64,000 bases of DNA, taken from contig NZ_CP165646.1 in assembly GCF_041199995.1 (NCBI RefSeq), positions 434,001-498,000 on the forward strand, in the 5' to 3' direction. Under the pieces are notes generated by a model. That model did not search any database. It had not been told where the DNA came from and saw only the letters and a list, made by a program, of their open reading frames with translations. Below are positions 28,612 to 37,644 of the stretch, piece after piece (the first letter of the stretch is position 1; every line of letters starts with the position of its first letter). A program made the position numbers and the translations under genes. The stretch comes from Leptotrichia sp. HSP-342. GTDB taxonomy: Bacteria; Fusobacteriota; Fusobacteriia; Fusobacteriales; Leptotrichiaceae.

Positions 28612-28651
28612 CCAAATCTATTTAAAATTGAACTGCTAAAAATTATCATAA
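28612..28651 (+). repeat. fragment of the ~101-bp IS630-ended repeat
   Basis: CTATTTAAAATTGAACTGCT and the following bases match the left part of the elements at 59670 and 61698. The match stops where the IS30 remnant begins at 28652, so the repeat was probably interrupted by that insertion. Confidence 0.6.
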
Positions 28652-29593
28652 ATTGCAACATTTTACCAAATTTTTTTTTAAAACTAATTTCGTGTAAAAA
28701 TTTTTCAAATAGTGTTGCATAGTTTAAACATTTTCTTGGTCTCGAATTTATCAACATTAAGGTTCTTATCAAGTCTTTTGTATCTATTTTTGATATGTCG
28801 GTCTTCTTTGGGGTAAAATTCCCTTAGAAGACCGTTAATAAGGATCTGCAAAATAGAAATCTATTCCCAGCATAAAAATTTCTTGCCTCTGTCTGATGTG
28901 AAAGTCTTGAATGTTCCTTTTGGAATACAGGCTGTCACCTGTTTTATTGCTTTCATCATTGAATCTTTGCTTCTATCCTTCATCTTTATTGCTATATAAA
29001 ATCGTGTCTTCAATTCCACAAATGTTGCAAAGCAGGCTTTGCTTTCTACTCTTGCTGAAACTACCGAGTTTAGCACTTCTTTTTTCTTGACTTCTTCCGG
29101 TGACTTCCCTATATTGAATTTTCCTCTTGTCTCCTTAGTTTTCGCTCTCCTTCTCTTTCTTCTGAAGACATTCAGGGAAACATCCAGAAAATTACTGTAC
29201 AGCCAGTTGTAGATAGTTTTAAATGATAGTTCCCCTTTACAATTTGTTCAGGTAACTAAGTCTTGCAGAGTCTGTTCTCTATCAGATTTTTCAATTCAGC
29301 AGTAATTTTTGAATTTCTTCCTTTATTAGCAGCTTTTGCATTGGCATTTTCTTGAGCATTCTAAGAAGAGTATTCTCCATTAATTCTTTTGATTTCACGG
29401 TAGATGGTGGACCTGTACCTGCTAAGGATTTGAGTAATTTTAGAAATTTTGTAATTTTCTTTTAGCAATTTCTTTCATTTATGGTAAAATATTTATGGCT
29501 CATGATATATTTCTTTTCGTTAATGTTTTTGTCGTTACTAACATTTTAACATGAAATTATCATGAGTTTTTACATTTTTTAGTTTATCGTAAT
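28652..29593 (-). mobile_element. decayed IS30-family element, second copy
   Basis: Both ends match the IS30 element at 2004-3030 (ATTGCAACATTTTACC on the left, TTTATCGTAAT on the right). The minus-strand transposase is heavily broken. A recognisable stretch at 28861-29076 (ELKTRFYIAIKMKDRSKD and TFKTFTSDRGKKF) has lost the segment that follows in copy 1, and the N-terminal helix-turn-helix region near 29400-29500 has further deletions. It abuts the IS630 element at 29599. Confidence 0.8.
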
Positions 29594-29598
29594 ATATA

Positions 29599-30508
29599 GT
29601 AAAACCTGTTTAAAACTGAACTAATTTATTAAATAAAACAGAAGTAACTGCTTCTTCTAGTGTATTAAAATTATGGGCTATGTCTTTTAATTTTTTCTTT
29701 ATATTAGCCCATAATTTTTCTATTGGATTTAAATACGGAGAATACGTCGGAAGAAATAATAGACAATGTCCCGTCCCCTTTATTATCTTTTCTAATATAT
29801 TCTTTCTATGAAATCTGGCATTATCCATCACTATTAGAACTTTCTTCCCTAATTTTTCAATATCTCTTCCTGAACCATTCTTAAAAAAATTCACTTTCCA
29901 TTGTTTCCCTGTATACCATACTTCCTATCAGTGCATTCCCTATTTTTCCAGCAACCAGGTTTATTCTTAAATATCTTAATCCTCTTTTCTTCCCTTCAAC
30001 ATATATTCCCCTTTTACTCCAGCCGTATTCACGGTAGTAATATTCGTCAAAGTCTATTTCATCAATATAGATTATTTCTCTGCCTGAACCTGCTTCTGAT
30101 AATTTTTTTAAATATCTATTTACTTTTTTCTCATCCTGCTCCCTGTATTTTGTCTGTTTTTTTTCTTGTGTATCCTGATTTTTTTAGTGCTACTCTCACT
30201 GTCTCCTTTCCACAGCCAAAATCTTTTGCTATTTCACGGATGTATTTATCTGCATTCTCTGGATTTTTCATATATTCATCAAGTTTTTCAGGATCAAGCA
30301 CCTTAAATTTTCTTTTCCGTGTTCTTGATGAAAGATCTCCTGTTTCCTTCTTAAGTTTTATCCATCTGTACAATGTGCTGGAACTTATGTTGAATTGAAA
30401 TAATGTTTTTGTTTTTCCATTTTCGTAATAAAAATTTAAAATTCTTTTTCTATAATCTTTTTCATATGCCATAAAGTTATTATACCATATTTTTAGGTCG
30501 ATTTTGTA
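29599..30508 (-). mobile_element. IS630-family element
   Basis: The right-hand terminus TAGTAAAACCTGTTTAAAAC lies against a TATA tract next to the IS30 remnant; the left terminus appears to be near TTTTAGGTCGATTTTGTATA (30491-30510), giving weak imperfect inverted repeats. One transposase gene in three frame segments lies between. The ends are placed within a few bases only. Confidence 0.65.
29610..30472 (-). pseudogene. IS630-family transposase, split by two homopolymer frameshifts
   Basis: Starting at ATG 30472 the first 113 codons encode helix-turn-helix domains (STLYRWIKLKKETGDL and EIAKDFGCGKETVRVALKKSGYT). The frame then shifts at a run of eight A (about 30160-30168). It continues in another frame with the catalytic core (IIYIDEIDFDEYYYREYGW, first Asp) and shifts again at a run of seven T (29883-29889). 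It ends with VLIVMDNARFHRK and LPTYSPYLNPIEKLWANIKK, carrying the remaining DDE residues. One base fewer in each run would restore a single ~285-residue protein. This copy may be dead, or expression may need slippage at both runs. Confidence 0.8.
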
Positions 30509-30586
30509 TAAAAAAATTTTGAATTTGTAGGAAAATGTGGTATAAATATAATATATAAAAATTTTATAGAATATGGAGGAAGAATT

Positions 30587-32176
30587 ATGAATGGATATTT
30601 TAGTCTTGTTTTACATGCACATTTGCCGTATGTAAGACATCCAGAGTATAAAGAATTTTTGGAAGAAGATTGGTTATATGAAGCAATTACAGAAACGTAT
30701 GTTCCTCTACTAGAAATGTTTGAAAGCTTAACAAGGGATAATATTCCTTGGAATATAACAATCACAATGTCTGGGACACTTGTAAATATGTTAAATGATG
30801 AGTTATTAAGAGAAAGATATATTCGTCATATAGACAAATTGATAGAATTTTGTGAAAATGAAGTGGAAAGACTGAGTCCATATCCTGATATGCTAAATGT
30901 TGCAAAACACAACCTATGGTTTAATACAAGAGCGAAACAAGTATTCGAAGAAAAATACAATAGAGATTTGGTAGGAGCATTTAGAAAATTTCAAGATCAG
31001 GGGAATCTTGAAATCATTCCTGTTACAGCAACACATGGATTTTTACCAGTTATGAAGGATTATCCTGAAGCAGTAAATGCTCAAGTTTTTATGGCAAAAA
31101 AAGATTATATAAAAAACTTTGGAAGAAATCCAAAAGGAATTTGGCTAGCTGAATGTGCTTATTATCCAGGACAGGATAAATTCCTTGAAAAACATGGAAT
31201 AAGATACTTTTTAGTAGATGCACATGGAATTATGCACAGTAATCCACGTCCAGTTTATGGTATTTATTCACCAGTCTACACAAAAAACTACGTAGCTGCA
31301 TTTGCAAGAGATTTAGAGTCGTCTGAGCAAGTTTGGAGTTCTGAATCAGGTTATCCTGGAGATGGACTTTACCGTGAATTTCATAAAGATGCCGGTTATG
31401 AACTGGATTATGAACTTGTAAAGCCTTATTTGCATAGTGATGGAGTAAGAAGAAACATTGGAATAAAATATCATGCAATAACAGATAAAAAAGGAACTTA
31501 CAAAGCTGTTTATAATCCACAGGCAGCAGCAGAAAGGGCAAAAGAACATGCCTATAACTTTGTCTTCAACCGTTCAAAACAAATAGAATACCTCGCTTCA
31601 AAAATGAAATATAGAAAACCTATTGTAGTATCACCTTATGATGCTGAATTATACGGTCATTGGTGGTATGAAGGACCAATATTCCTAGAATGGGTATTCA
31701 GAGCAATAGCAGAATCTAATTTTTCTACAATAACACCATACAAATATTTAGAATTATATCCTACAAATCAAATAGTTGACGTAAGTATGTCAAGCTGGGG
31801 AGCAAACGGTTATTATGACGTTTGGATAGATGGCTCAAATGATTACGCATACAGACATCTACATAAAGCCGCACAAAAAATGATAGAACTGGCAAACGGA
31901 AGAGAGCCATACAATGAATTGGAATACAGAGCATTAAATCAGGCCGCAAGAGAATTATTGATGGCACAGACTTCTTGCTGGGAATTTATAATGTACACAG
32001 GAACAATGGTTGGTTATGCTCACAAAAAAATAAGTGATCATGTCCATAGATTGTTCAAAATTTATGAAGATTTCAAAAATGGAAGATTAGATGAAGGATG
32101 GATAAATGAAATCGAAAGTAGAGATAATATCTTTCCTGAAATTGAATACAGAATGTATAGAAGTGACTGGTTATAA
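30587..32176 (+). CDS. GH57-family 1,4-alpha-glucan branching enzyme
   Basis: A 529-residue glycoside hydrolase family 57 protein with C-terminal DUF1957. It opens with the GH57 motif GYFSLVLHAHLPYVRHPEY. The likely nucleophile Glu is in GIWLAECAYYPGQD (about residue 188) and the acid/base Asp in PYDAELYGHWWYEGP (about residue 354). The C-terminal helical region (about residues 430-529) is the DUF1957 part seen in GH57 branching enzymes. It would create alpha-1,6 branches in glycogen in the cytoplasm; there is no signal peptide. The amylase at 37645 may act on related glucans. It is a single gene with GGAGG before the ATG and a terminator at 32203. Confidence 0.87.
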   Translation: MNGYFSLVLHAHLPYVRHPEYKEFLEEDWLYEAITETYVPLLEMFESLTRDNIPWNITITMSGTLVNMLNDELLRERYIRHIDKLIEFCENEVERLSPYPDMLNVAKHNLWFNTRAKQVFEEKYNRDLVGAFRKFQDQGNLEIIPVTATHGFLPVMKDYPEAVNAQVFMAKKDYIKNFGRNPKGIWLAECAYYPGQDKFLEKHGIRYFLVDAHGIMHSNPRPVYGIYSPVYTKNYVAAFARDLESSEQVWSSESGYPGDGLYREFHKDAGYELDYELVKPYLHSDGVRRNIGIKYHAITDKKGTYKAVYNPQAAAERAKEHAYNFVFNRSKQIEYLASKMKYRKPIVVSPYDAELYGHWWYEGPIFLEWVFRAIAESNFSTITPYKYLELYPTNQIVDVSMSSWGANGYYDVWIDGSNDYAYRHLHKAAQKMIELANGREPYNELEYRALNQAARELLMAQTSCWEFIMYTGTMVGYAHKKISDHVHRLFKIYEDFKNGRLDEGWINEIESRDNIFPEIEYRMYRSDWL

Positions 32177-32202
32177 TTTAAATAATAAAAATTAATATAA
32201 TT

Positions 32203-32238
32203 TAAGGAGTGTTTTTTATAAGAGCATTCCTTTTTTAT
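32203..32238 (+). terminator. intrinsic terminator of the GH57 gene
   Basis: AAGGAGTG pairs with CATTCCTT (one G-U) across a short AT loop and is followed by TTTTTAT, about 25 bases after the stop. Confidence 0.75.
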
Positions 32239-32386
32239 ATTAATTAAATTGGTAAATATTTTTATTTGATTTTGAGGTTAAATTAGTATAAAATATATTT
32301 AAAAGAGAAAAATTATTTTTTCTAATTTTAGGTTGTTTTTATTAATAATTTTTATTTTTAAAATTTTATTTTTGAGGTTATTTTAA

Positions 32387-32560
32387 GCAAGGGCATCAGA
32401 CGCCATGCCCTTGCATCCTCGCTTTTCGAATTTTAATTTTACAGCAAAAGACAAAACTCGCTTTTAACAAAAGTTATTTTAGCCTCATAAAGTTATTATA
32501 AATTTAAGTAAGACAGAAAAGCTCGAACAAGTTGTCTTTTACTGAAAAATTAAAATCTCG
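32387..32560 (+). repeat. ~174-bp intergenic repeat element, direct copy
   Basis: A REP-like hairpin (GCAAGGGCAT/ATGCCCTTGC around CAGACGCC, 32387-32414) is followed by a segment bounded by inverted repeats: GAATTTTAATTTTACAGCAA at 32428 and its near-complement ending at 32559. The reverse complement of the whole unit occurs at 15706-15878. No coding capacity. Confidence 0.75.
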
Positions 32561-32653
32561 GAAATTTATAACAGATATTTTTTTGATTCAAATTTTGTTT
32601 AGTTTTTATTAAAAAACCCCCCTCAGATAAGTCAGGGATAATGCGTAGCACTT

Positions 32654-32717
32654 TTGCTATTATGATTATTTGAATATATACAAATAATCATTGTTGCGAA
32701 ACAAAGGGAAATAGCAA
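32654..32717 (+). repeat. nested inverted repeat upstream of rlmB
   Basis: An inner perfect 11-bp stem, ATGATTATTTG (32662-32672) with CAAATAATCAT (32681-32691), sits inside an outer 8-bp stem, TTGCTATT (32654-32661) with AATAGCAA (32710-32717). There is no T tract, so it does not look like a terminator. It could be a leader structure or a small repeat. Confidence 0.4.
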
Positions 32718-32807
32718 TCAAAATAATTTGAAAGTAATAATTTAATAAATAGAAATTAATAGTAGAAAAAATTTTTAATAGATAATAATAGAAAGAGAGA
32801 AAAAAGA

Positions 32808-33509
32808 ATGGAGAAGATAATAGGTATAAATCCGGTAATTGAAGTATTGAAATCGGATAAAAATATTGAGAAACTGGAAATTTATAAGAAGATAAAGAAG
32901 GAAACAATCAAGGAAATATTGAATTTGGCAAGTAAAAGGAATATAAAGATTTTTTATACTGATAGACGGACTGAAAATTCACAGGGGGTTGTGGTACTTG
33001 TTTCAGAATTTGATTATTATATGGATTTTTCTGCATTTTTGGAAAAGCTTTTGAGAAAAGAAAAGTCAAGAGTAGTTGTACTAGATCAGATTCAGGATCC
33101 AAGAAACTTTGGGGCGATTATAAGAAGTGCAGAGTGCTTTGGAGTGGATGGGATTATTATTCAAGACAGAAATAGTGTGAAAGTTACGGGAACTGTTGTA
33201 AAATCATCGACAGGAGCAATTGAGCATGTGGATATTATAAAAGTTACAAATATTTCTGATACGATTGACAAATTAAAAAAATATGGATATACAGTTTACG
33301 GTGCAGAAGCTGACGGGCAAAATTATTATTATGAGGAAAATTACCCAGAAAAAGTATGTCTTGTGCTTGGAAGCGAAGGAAATGGAATGCGTAAAAAAGT
33401 AAAGGAACATTGCGACAAGATTGTAAAAATACACTTGAAGGGTCAAATAAACTCGTTGAATGTGTCTGTGGCTGGAGGGATAATATTGGCAGAAATGTCG
33501 AAAAATTAA
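32808..33509 (+). CDS. rlmB: TrmH/SpoU-family rRNA 2'-O-methyltransferase
   Basis: A 233-residue SPOUT methyltransferase. The N-terminal ~70 residues (IIGINPVIEVLKSD) form the substrate-binding domain. Residues ~90-233 hold the knotted catalytic domain: motif 1 DQIQDPRNFGAIIRSAECFG with the conserved Asn and Arg, motif 2 LGSEGNGMR and motif 3 INSLNVSVAGGIIL. These match RlmB, which methylates G2251 (E. coli numbering) of 23S rRNA; a TrmH paralogue cannot be fully excluded. The protein is soluble. It stands alone; the next gene is ~260 bases downstream. Confidence 0.88.
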   Translation: MEKIIGINPVIEVLKSDKNIEKLEIYKKIKKETIKEILNLASKRNIKIFYTDRRTENSQGVVVLVSEFDYYMDFSAFLEKLLRKEKSRVVVLDQIQDPRNFGAIIRSAECFGVDGIIIQDRNSVKVTGTVVKSSTGAIEHVDIIKVTNISDTIDKLKKYGYTVYGAEADGQNYYYEENYPEKVCLVLGSEGNGMRKKVKEHCDKIVKIHLKGQINSLNVSVAGGIILAEMSKN

Positions 33510-33771
33510 TGAAATTTGATAAATAATACGTCTTTAATTTTTGCTCCAAATCTACAAAAAAAATTCTTGAAATTAAAGTGAAAAAATGATATTATTAAAT
33601 ATAATAGTTTTTTTAAAATTTCTTTAAATATTGGAATTTATCATAGAAAAAGATAGTTTTTTATGTAAAATATTTAGATTTAGGAGATTTTTAAGTTAAA
33701 AAAATAAAAAGGAATTTTGGAAATTACTGTGAGTAAAAATTAAGTGTAGATAATTGAATTTAGGAGATGAA

Positions 33772-34434
33772 TTGAGTTTATTTATTTTAAAGATAATTGG
33801 AATAATAGCAATGTTTGTGGATCATTATCATTATATTATCGGTGGAAATGTGATTTTAAATATTGTTGGGAGAATTGCTTTTCCAATATTTGCATTTACG
33901 CTAAGTGAAGGATATGTACATACTAGAAATTTAAAAAAATATTTATATAGACTTTTTATTTTTGCAATAGGTATACAAATACCATCTGTCATATTTGGTC
34001 ATAAATACCCTATAAACATATTCTTTACATTGTTTTTAGGACTTCTAACAATTTATATACTTAATTTTAAGAAAAAATACATAAAAAATCAGATATTTTT
34101 ATGGATAATAAAAATTATTCTGATGAGTTTTATATTATTTATTTCTCAATGGCTTGAAATGGATTATGGGGCATACGGAATTTTATTAATTGTAAATTTT
34201 AATATTTCTAGAAATAGTAAATTTTGTATATTAATGAACTTTCTTATATTAAATACTTTTAATTTATTATTTCCCGATATTTTTAAGCTAACAAAAACAC
34301 AGTTTTTTTCAATAGTTTCATTAATCTTTATTTTTATGTATAATGGAAAAAAAGGAAGAAGTATGAAATATTTTTTTTATTTATTTTATCCGATACATTT
34401 TCTTATTTTAGAAGGAATAAGAAATATCAGATAG
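33772..34434 (+). CDS. TraX-like integral membrane protein
   Basis: A ~220-residue membrane protein with about seven hydrophobic helices. The N-terminal ILKIIGIIAMFVDHYHY and GRIAFPIFAFTLSEGYVHT, with a short YLYRLFIFA loop, are the signature of the TraX family, first known from pilin acetylation on the F plasmid. The exact role here is unknown; chromosomal TraX homologues may be acyltransferases. The likely start is TTG 33772, five bases after AGGAG; the open frame reaches back to a TTG at 33754 without a Shine-Dalgarno. nth follows 36 bases later. Confidence 0.75.
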   Translation: MSLFILKIIGIIAMFVDHYHYIIGGNVILNIVGRIAFPIFAFTLSEGYVHTRNLKKYLYRLFIFAIGIQIPSVIFGHKYPINIFFTLFLGLLTIYILNFKKKYIKNQIFLWIIKIILMSFILFISQWLEMDYGAYGILLIVNFNISRNSKFCILMNFLILNTFNLLFPDIFKLTKTQFFSIVSLIFIFMYNGKKGRSMKYFFYLFYPIHFLILEGIRNIR

Positions 34435-34470
34435 TTTTAGTGTATTCATAAAAATTTTTGGAGAGGGAAA

Positions 34471-35130
34471 ATGACAAAAAAGGAAAGATTGAAAAAGATA
34501 TTTCCAATATTAAAAGAAAAATTTGGCAATCCAAAAGCTGCATTAGAATTTGAGACTCCTTATCAGCTAATGGTAGCAGTCATCTTATCAGCTCAATGTA
34601 CCGATGTACGTGTAAACATTGTTACAAAGGAGCTTTTTAAAGTTGTTAGAAAACCTGAGGACATTAGAAAAATGGATTTAGAAACACTTGAAAAATATAT
34701 AAAATCAACAGGTTTTTATAAGAACAAGGCAAAAAATATAAAATTAAATGCTGAGATGATGCTTGAAAAATATAATGATATAATTCCAAAGGATTTGAAA
34801 AAACTTGTAGAATTGCCAGGTGTCGGACGAAAAACTGCAAATGTTGTTCTTGGAGAGCTTTGGAATATTCGAGAAGGAATTGTTGTTGATACTCATGTTA
34901 AGAGATTATCTAACCGTATAGGATTTGTAAAAAATGATAATCCTGAGATTATTGAACGGGAACTTATGAAATTTGTGCCCAAAAAAGATTGGTTTGTGTA
35001 TTCGCATTATATGATTTTACATGGGCGGGATAAATGTATAGCAAGAAAGCCCAAATGTAATATATGTGAAATCAGGGACTACTGTAAATATAATCTAGAT
35101 AATTTAAAGAAAAAAGGAATTAGTAAATAG
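34471..35130 (+). CDS. nth: endonuclease III
   Basis: A 219-residue HhH-GPD DNA glycosylase/AP lyase of normal length. LSAQCTDVRVN is near residues 38-48. The helix-hairpin-helix LPGVGRKTANVVL (about residues 112-124) includes the catalytic Lys, and VDTHVKRLSNRIG the catalytic Asp. The C-terminal iron-sulfur cluster has C-x6-C-x2-C-x5-C (CIARKPKCNICEIRDYC). It removes oxidised pyrimidines from DNA in base excision repair. GAGAGGG precedes the ATG. It lies between the TraX-like gene and the carboxypeptidase. Confidence 0.95.
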   Translation: MTKKERLKKIFPILKEKFGNPKAALEFETPYQLMVAVILSAQCTDVRVNIVTKELFKVVRKPEDIRKMDLETLEKYIKSTGFYKNKAKNIKLNAEMMLEKYNDIIPKDLKKLVELPGVGRKTANVVLGELWNIREGIVVDTHVKRLSNRIGFVKNDNPEIIERELMKFVPKKDWFVYSHYMILHGRDKCIARKPKCNICEIRDYCKYNLDNLKKKGISK

Positions 35131-35164
35131 ATTTTTAGTATAAATAAATGTAGAAAGGAAAAGA

Positions 35165-36637
35165 ATGGTTAAAAAGATAAAAAGAGTTTTGATTTTTGGA
35201 GTGTTGGCATTGTTTGCTGTTCTTATCTATGCAGAAGGAGAGCAAGATTCATCTAAAGAGGGGATTACTGTCAAGGAGGAGAAAAGTAAAAATTCTACAA
35301 CAAGAGAAGATGGTTCTAGTGAAATAGAACAGGCAACGAGAAGAGGGTATTCAAAACATTTTAGACACGGTAAAAAAAGAAGAAATTCTAAGCATGAGGA
35401 ATATAATGAATATACTGAAAATAATCAAAATCGATCATCAAATTGGAAGAGTAAATCTGAAAAATGGCAAAATAAAACTAGTTCATTAAAAGATAGCAAT
35501 TCAGAAGAAACAAAGCACAGAAGAAAACTTGTAAAGGCAATAGAACATGAACATGAAGGAGCTTCACATTATTACGGAGAGGTTATAAAATTTATTGCCA
35601 CTACAGATGGAAAAGTCTTAAAGGAAAAAATGTCAAGGCAGAAGCATCCGATAGCTTCACTTACAAAGGTTATGAATATTTTAGTGGCATTGGAACAGGT
35701 TGACAGGGGAAATGCAAAGTTAGATGATAAAATATGCTTTACACCTGAATTTGTAAATATGGGTGGAAGCTGGCTGAATGCAAAGGCTGGAGATTGCTAT
35801 ACATTAAAAGATTTACTTCGTGCAGAAATTATTTATTCAGCAAATAATGCTGCATATTTAGTTGCACATCATATTGGAAAAGGAAATATTGATAATTTTG
35901 TAAAATTAATGAATGATAAAGCTAAAGAACTGGGAATGAATGATACACGTTATTATACACCAGCAGGATTGCCGCCTTCGATGACAAATAAAAATATGGA
36001 TATTTCAACAGCATATGATATGTATTTGCTTGGAAATAGAGCTATAAGAGATGAAAGATTACGTGCATGGATGAAGGAATCAGAGTTGGTATTGCAAAAT
36101 TCAGAAGGTGAAGATGTTGTTTACAACAATAGAAATCATCTTTTAGACCAGTTTGGTATTTACGGCTTAAAAACAGGATTTCATGCACAGGCTGGTTACA
36201 ACATGATAGTATCAAGTAAAATAGGGAATCTTGAAATTATCTCGGTAACATTAGGAAACAAGAGTGATAATGCCAGAACAGAAGATCAAGAGCAGGAATT
36301 TACACAGCTGGAAAAACGTATGATACCAGTTTACAAGGCAGGACAGGAAATTAATAAAAAGTTTAAGATAAAAAATGCTGAAGCAAAAGAAATAAAAGGT
36401 GTTTTATCAACAAATGTCTACCAGATTGATAATACAAATTATAAATTTGAAGTAAAAGATTTACAAGTCTCAGCTGAAAAAGAAGGAATTTCCAAAGGAG
36501 ATGTAATAGGTAAACTTGAAGTTCTGTCAAATGATAACAAGGTTGTAGGAACTGTTGATATTGTGGCACAGAATGATTATAAACAGTTATCTCTATTTAG
36601 ACGTATTTTGAGATTTATAACGCTTGGGCTTGCATAA
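35165..36637 (+). CDS. D-alanyl-D-alanine carboxypeptidase (penicillin-binding protein 5/6 type)
   Basis: A 490-residue S11 peptidase. An N-terminal signal peptide (about residues 1-22, ending LIYAEG) is followed by an unusually long Lys/Arg/Glu/Asn/Ser-rich segment to about residue 120. The catalytic domain has the S-x-x-K motif in ASLTKVMN (about residues 165-172), S-x-N in YSANNAAYL (about residues 222-230) and KTG in GLKTGFHAQAG (about residue 337). A beta-rich PBP5 C-terminal domain ends with a hydrophobic/amphipathic FRRILRFITLGLA anchor. It trims D-Ala from peptidoglycan stem peptides in the periplasm. A terminator follows at 36650. Confidence 0.9.
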   Translation: MVKKIKRVLIFGVLALFAVLIYAEGEQDSSKEGITVKEEKSKNSTTREDGSSEIEQATRRGYSKHFRHGKKRRNSKHEEYNEYTENNQNRSSNWKSKSEKWQNKTSSLKDSNSEETKHRRKLVKAIEHEHEGASHYYGEVIKFIATTDGKVLKEKMSRQKHPIASLTKVMNILVALEQVDRGNAKLDDKICFTPEFVNMGGSWLNAKAGDCYTLKDLLRAEIIYSANNAAYLVAHHIGKGNIDNFVKLMNDKAKELGMNDTRYYTPAGLPPSMTNKNMDISTAYDMYLLGNRAIRDERLRAWMKESELVLQNSEGEDVVYNNRNHLLDQFGIYGLKTGFHAQAGYNMIVSSKIGNLEIISVTLGNKSDNARTEDQEQEFTQLEKRMIPVYKAGQEINKKFKIKNAEAKEIKGVLSTNVYQIDNTNYKFEVKDLQVSAEKEGISKGDVIGKLEVLSNDNKVVGTVDIVAQNDYKQLSLFRRILRFITLGLA

Positions 36638-36649
36638 AAGATAGAAATT

Positions 36650-36682
36650 GAGCTGTTTAGAAATGAAACGGCTCTTTTTTTA
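36650..36682 (+). terminator. intrinsic terminator
   Basis: GAGCTGTTT pairs with AAACGGCTC (one G-U pair) with a short loop, followed by seven or more T residues, just after the carboxypeptidase gene. Confidence 0.85.
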
Positions 36683-36855
36683 TTTATCTGATATAAATAT
36701 AATGTAATTTAGATGAAAATGTGGTAAAATATATTTAAGCTTATCTGAGATTTAATACTAATTCTATGAGTTTAGTATAAAACAGTATAGTTTTAAGTTT
36801 GGTTTTAAAAGAATATTATTGTAATTTTATAAAATTGTTGAAAAAAAGGAGAAAA

Positions 36856-37617
36856 ATGGTTATGAAAATATTGGGAGTTATACCAGCAAGATATGCATCT
36901 AGCAGGTTTGAGGGGAAACCACTCAAGGATATTTGCGGGCATACTATGATTGAATGGGTTTACAAAAGAGCAAAAAATGCTGATATTGATGAGATTGTTG
37001 TGGCTACTGATGATGAGAGAATTTTTGAGGCAGTAAAAAAATTTAGCGGGAATGTGGTTATGACAGCTGAAAATCATCAGAATGGAACTTCCAGAATAAT
37101 AGAAGTTATTAATAAAAATGAATACAAAAACTACGATTTTATTATAAATATTCAGGGAGATGAGCCATTAATTGACATTGAATCGATTAATATTCTGGCA
37201 AATAACTATAGAGATGAAAAATCGGAAATTGTTACATTGAAGCAGGAAATGAAAACTCAAAATGAAATTGAAAATCCGAATCACGTAAAGGTAATTACAG
37301 ACTTTAATGACAATGCCATTTATTTTAGCCGTTCAGTAATTCCATACGAACGTGATAAAAATAATAGTGAAAATATAAGATATTTCAGGCATATTGGAAT
37401 TTATGGATATACAGCAAAATTTTTAAATGAACTGAAAAATCTAAGAGACGGCGTTTTGGAAAAGATAGAGTCGCTTGAGCAATTGAGGTTTATTGAAAAT
37501 GGATATAAAATAAAGGTTTTGGAAACTGATTCAAACGTAATAGGTGTGGATACAGAAGAAGATTTGAAGGAAGTTGTTAAATTTATAGAAAAAAAGGGAA
37601 TAAAACTGGAAAGCTGA
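36856..37617 (+). CDS. kdsB: 3-deoxy-manno-octulosonate cytidylyltransferase
   Basis: A 253-residue nucleotidyltransferase. GVIPARYASSRFEGKPL at the N-terminus, IVVATDDERI, FIINIQGDEPLID and SRSVIPYER are KdsB motifs. It activates KDO as CMP-KDO for lipopolysaccharide inner core, pointing to a Gram-negative envelope. I placed the start at ATG 36856, after GGAG at 36848; the frame is open back to 36799 but those residues do not belong to the family. A second ATG two codons on is also possible. The amylase gene follows 27 bases downstream. Confidence 0.92.
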   Translation: MVMKILGVIPARYASSRFEGKPLKDICGHTMIEWVYKRAKNADIDEIVVATDDERIFEAVKKFSGNVVMTAENHQNGTSRIIEVINKNEYKNYDFIINIQGDEPLIDIESINILANNYRDEKSEIVTLKQEMKTQNEIENPNHVKVITDFNDNAIYFSRSVIPYERDKNNSENIRYFRHIGIYGYTAKFLNELKNLRDGVLEKIESLEQLRFIENGYKIKVLETDSNVIGVDTEEDLKEVVKFIEKKGIKLES

Positions 37618-37644
37618 AAAATATTGTAAAAGGAGGATGTTTTA

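Larger units (their letters stand above)
32177..32807. other. intergenic region with repeat element and nested inverted repeats
   Basis: 630 bases without a gene. It contains the GH57 terminator (32203-32238), the ~174-bp repeat element (32387-32560) and a nested inverted repeat (32654-32717) ahead of rlmB. The rest is AT-rich sequence. Confidence 0.6.
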
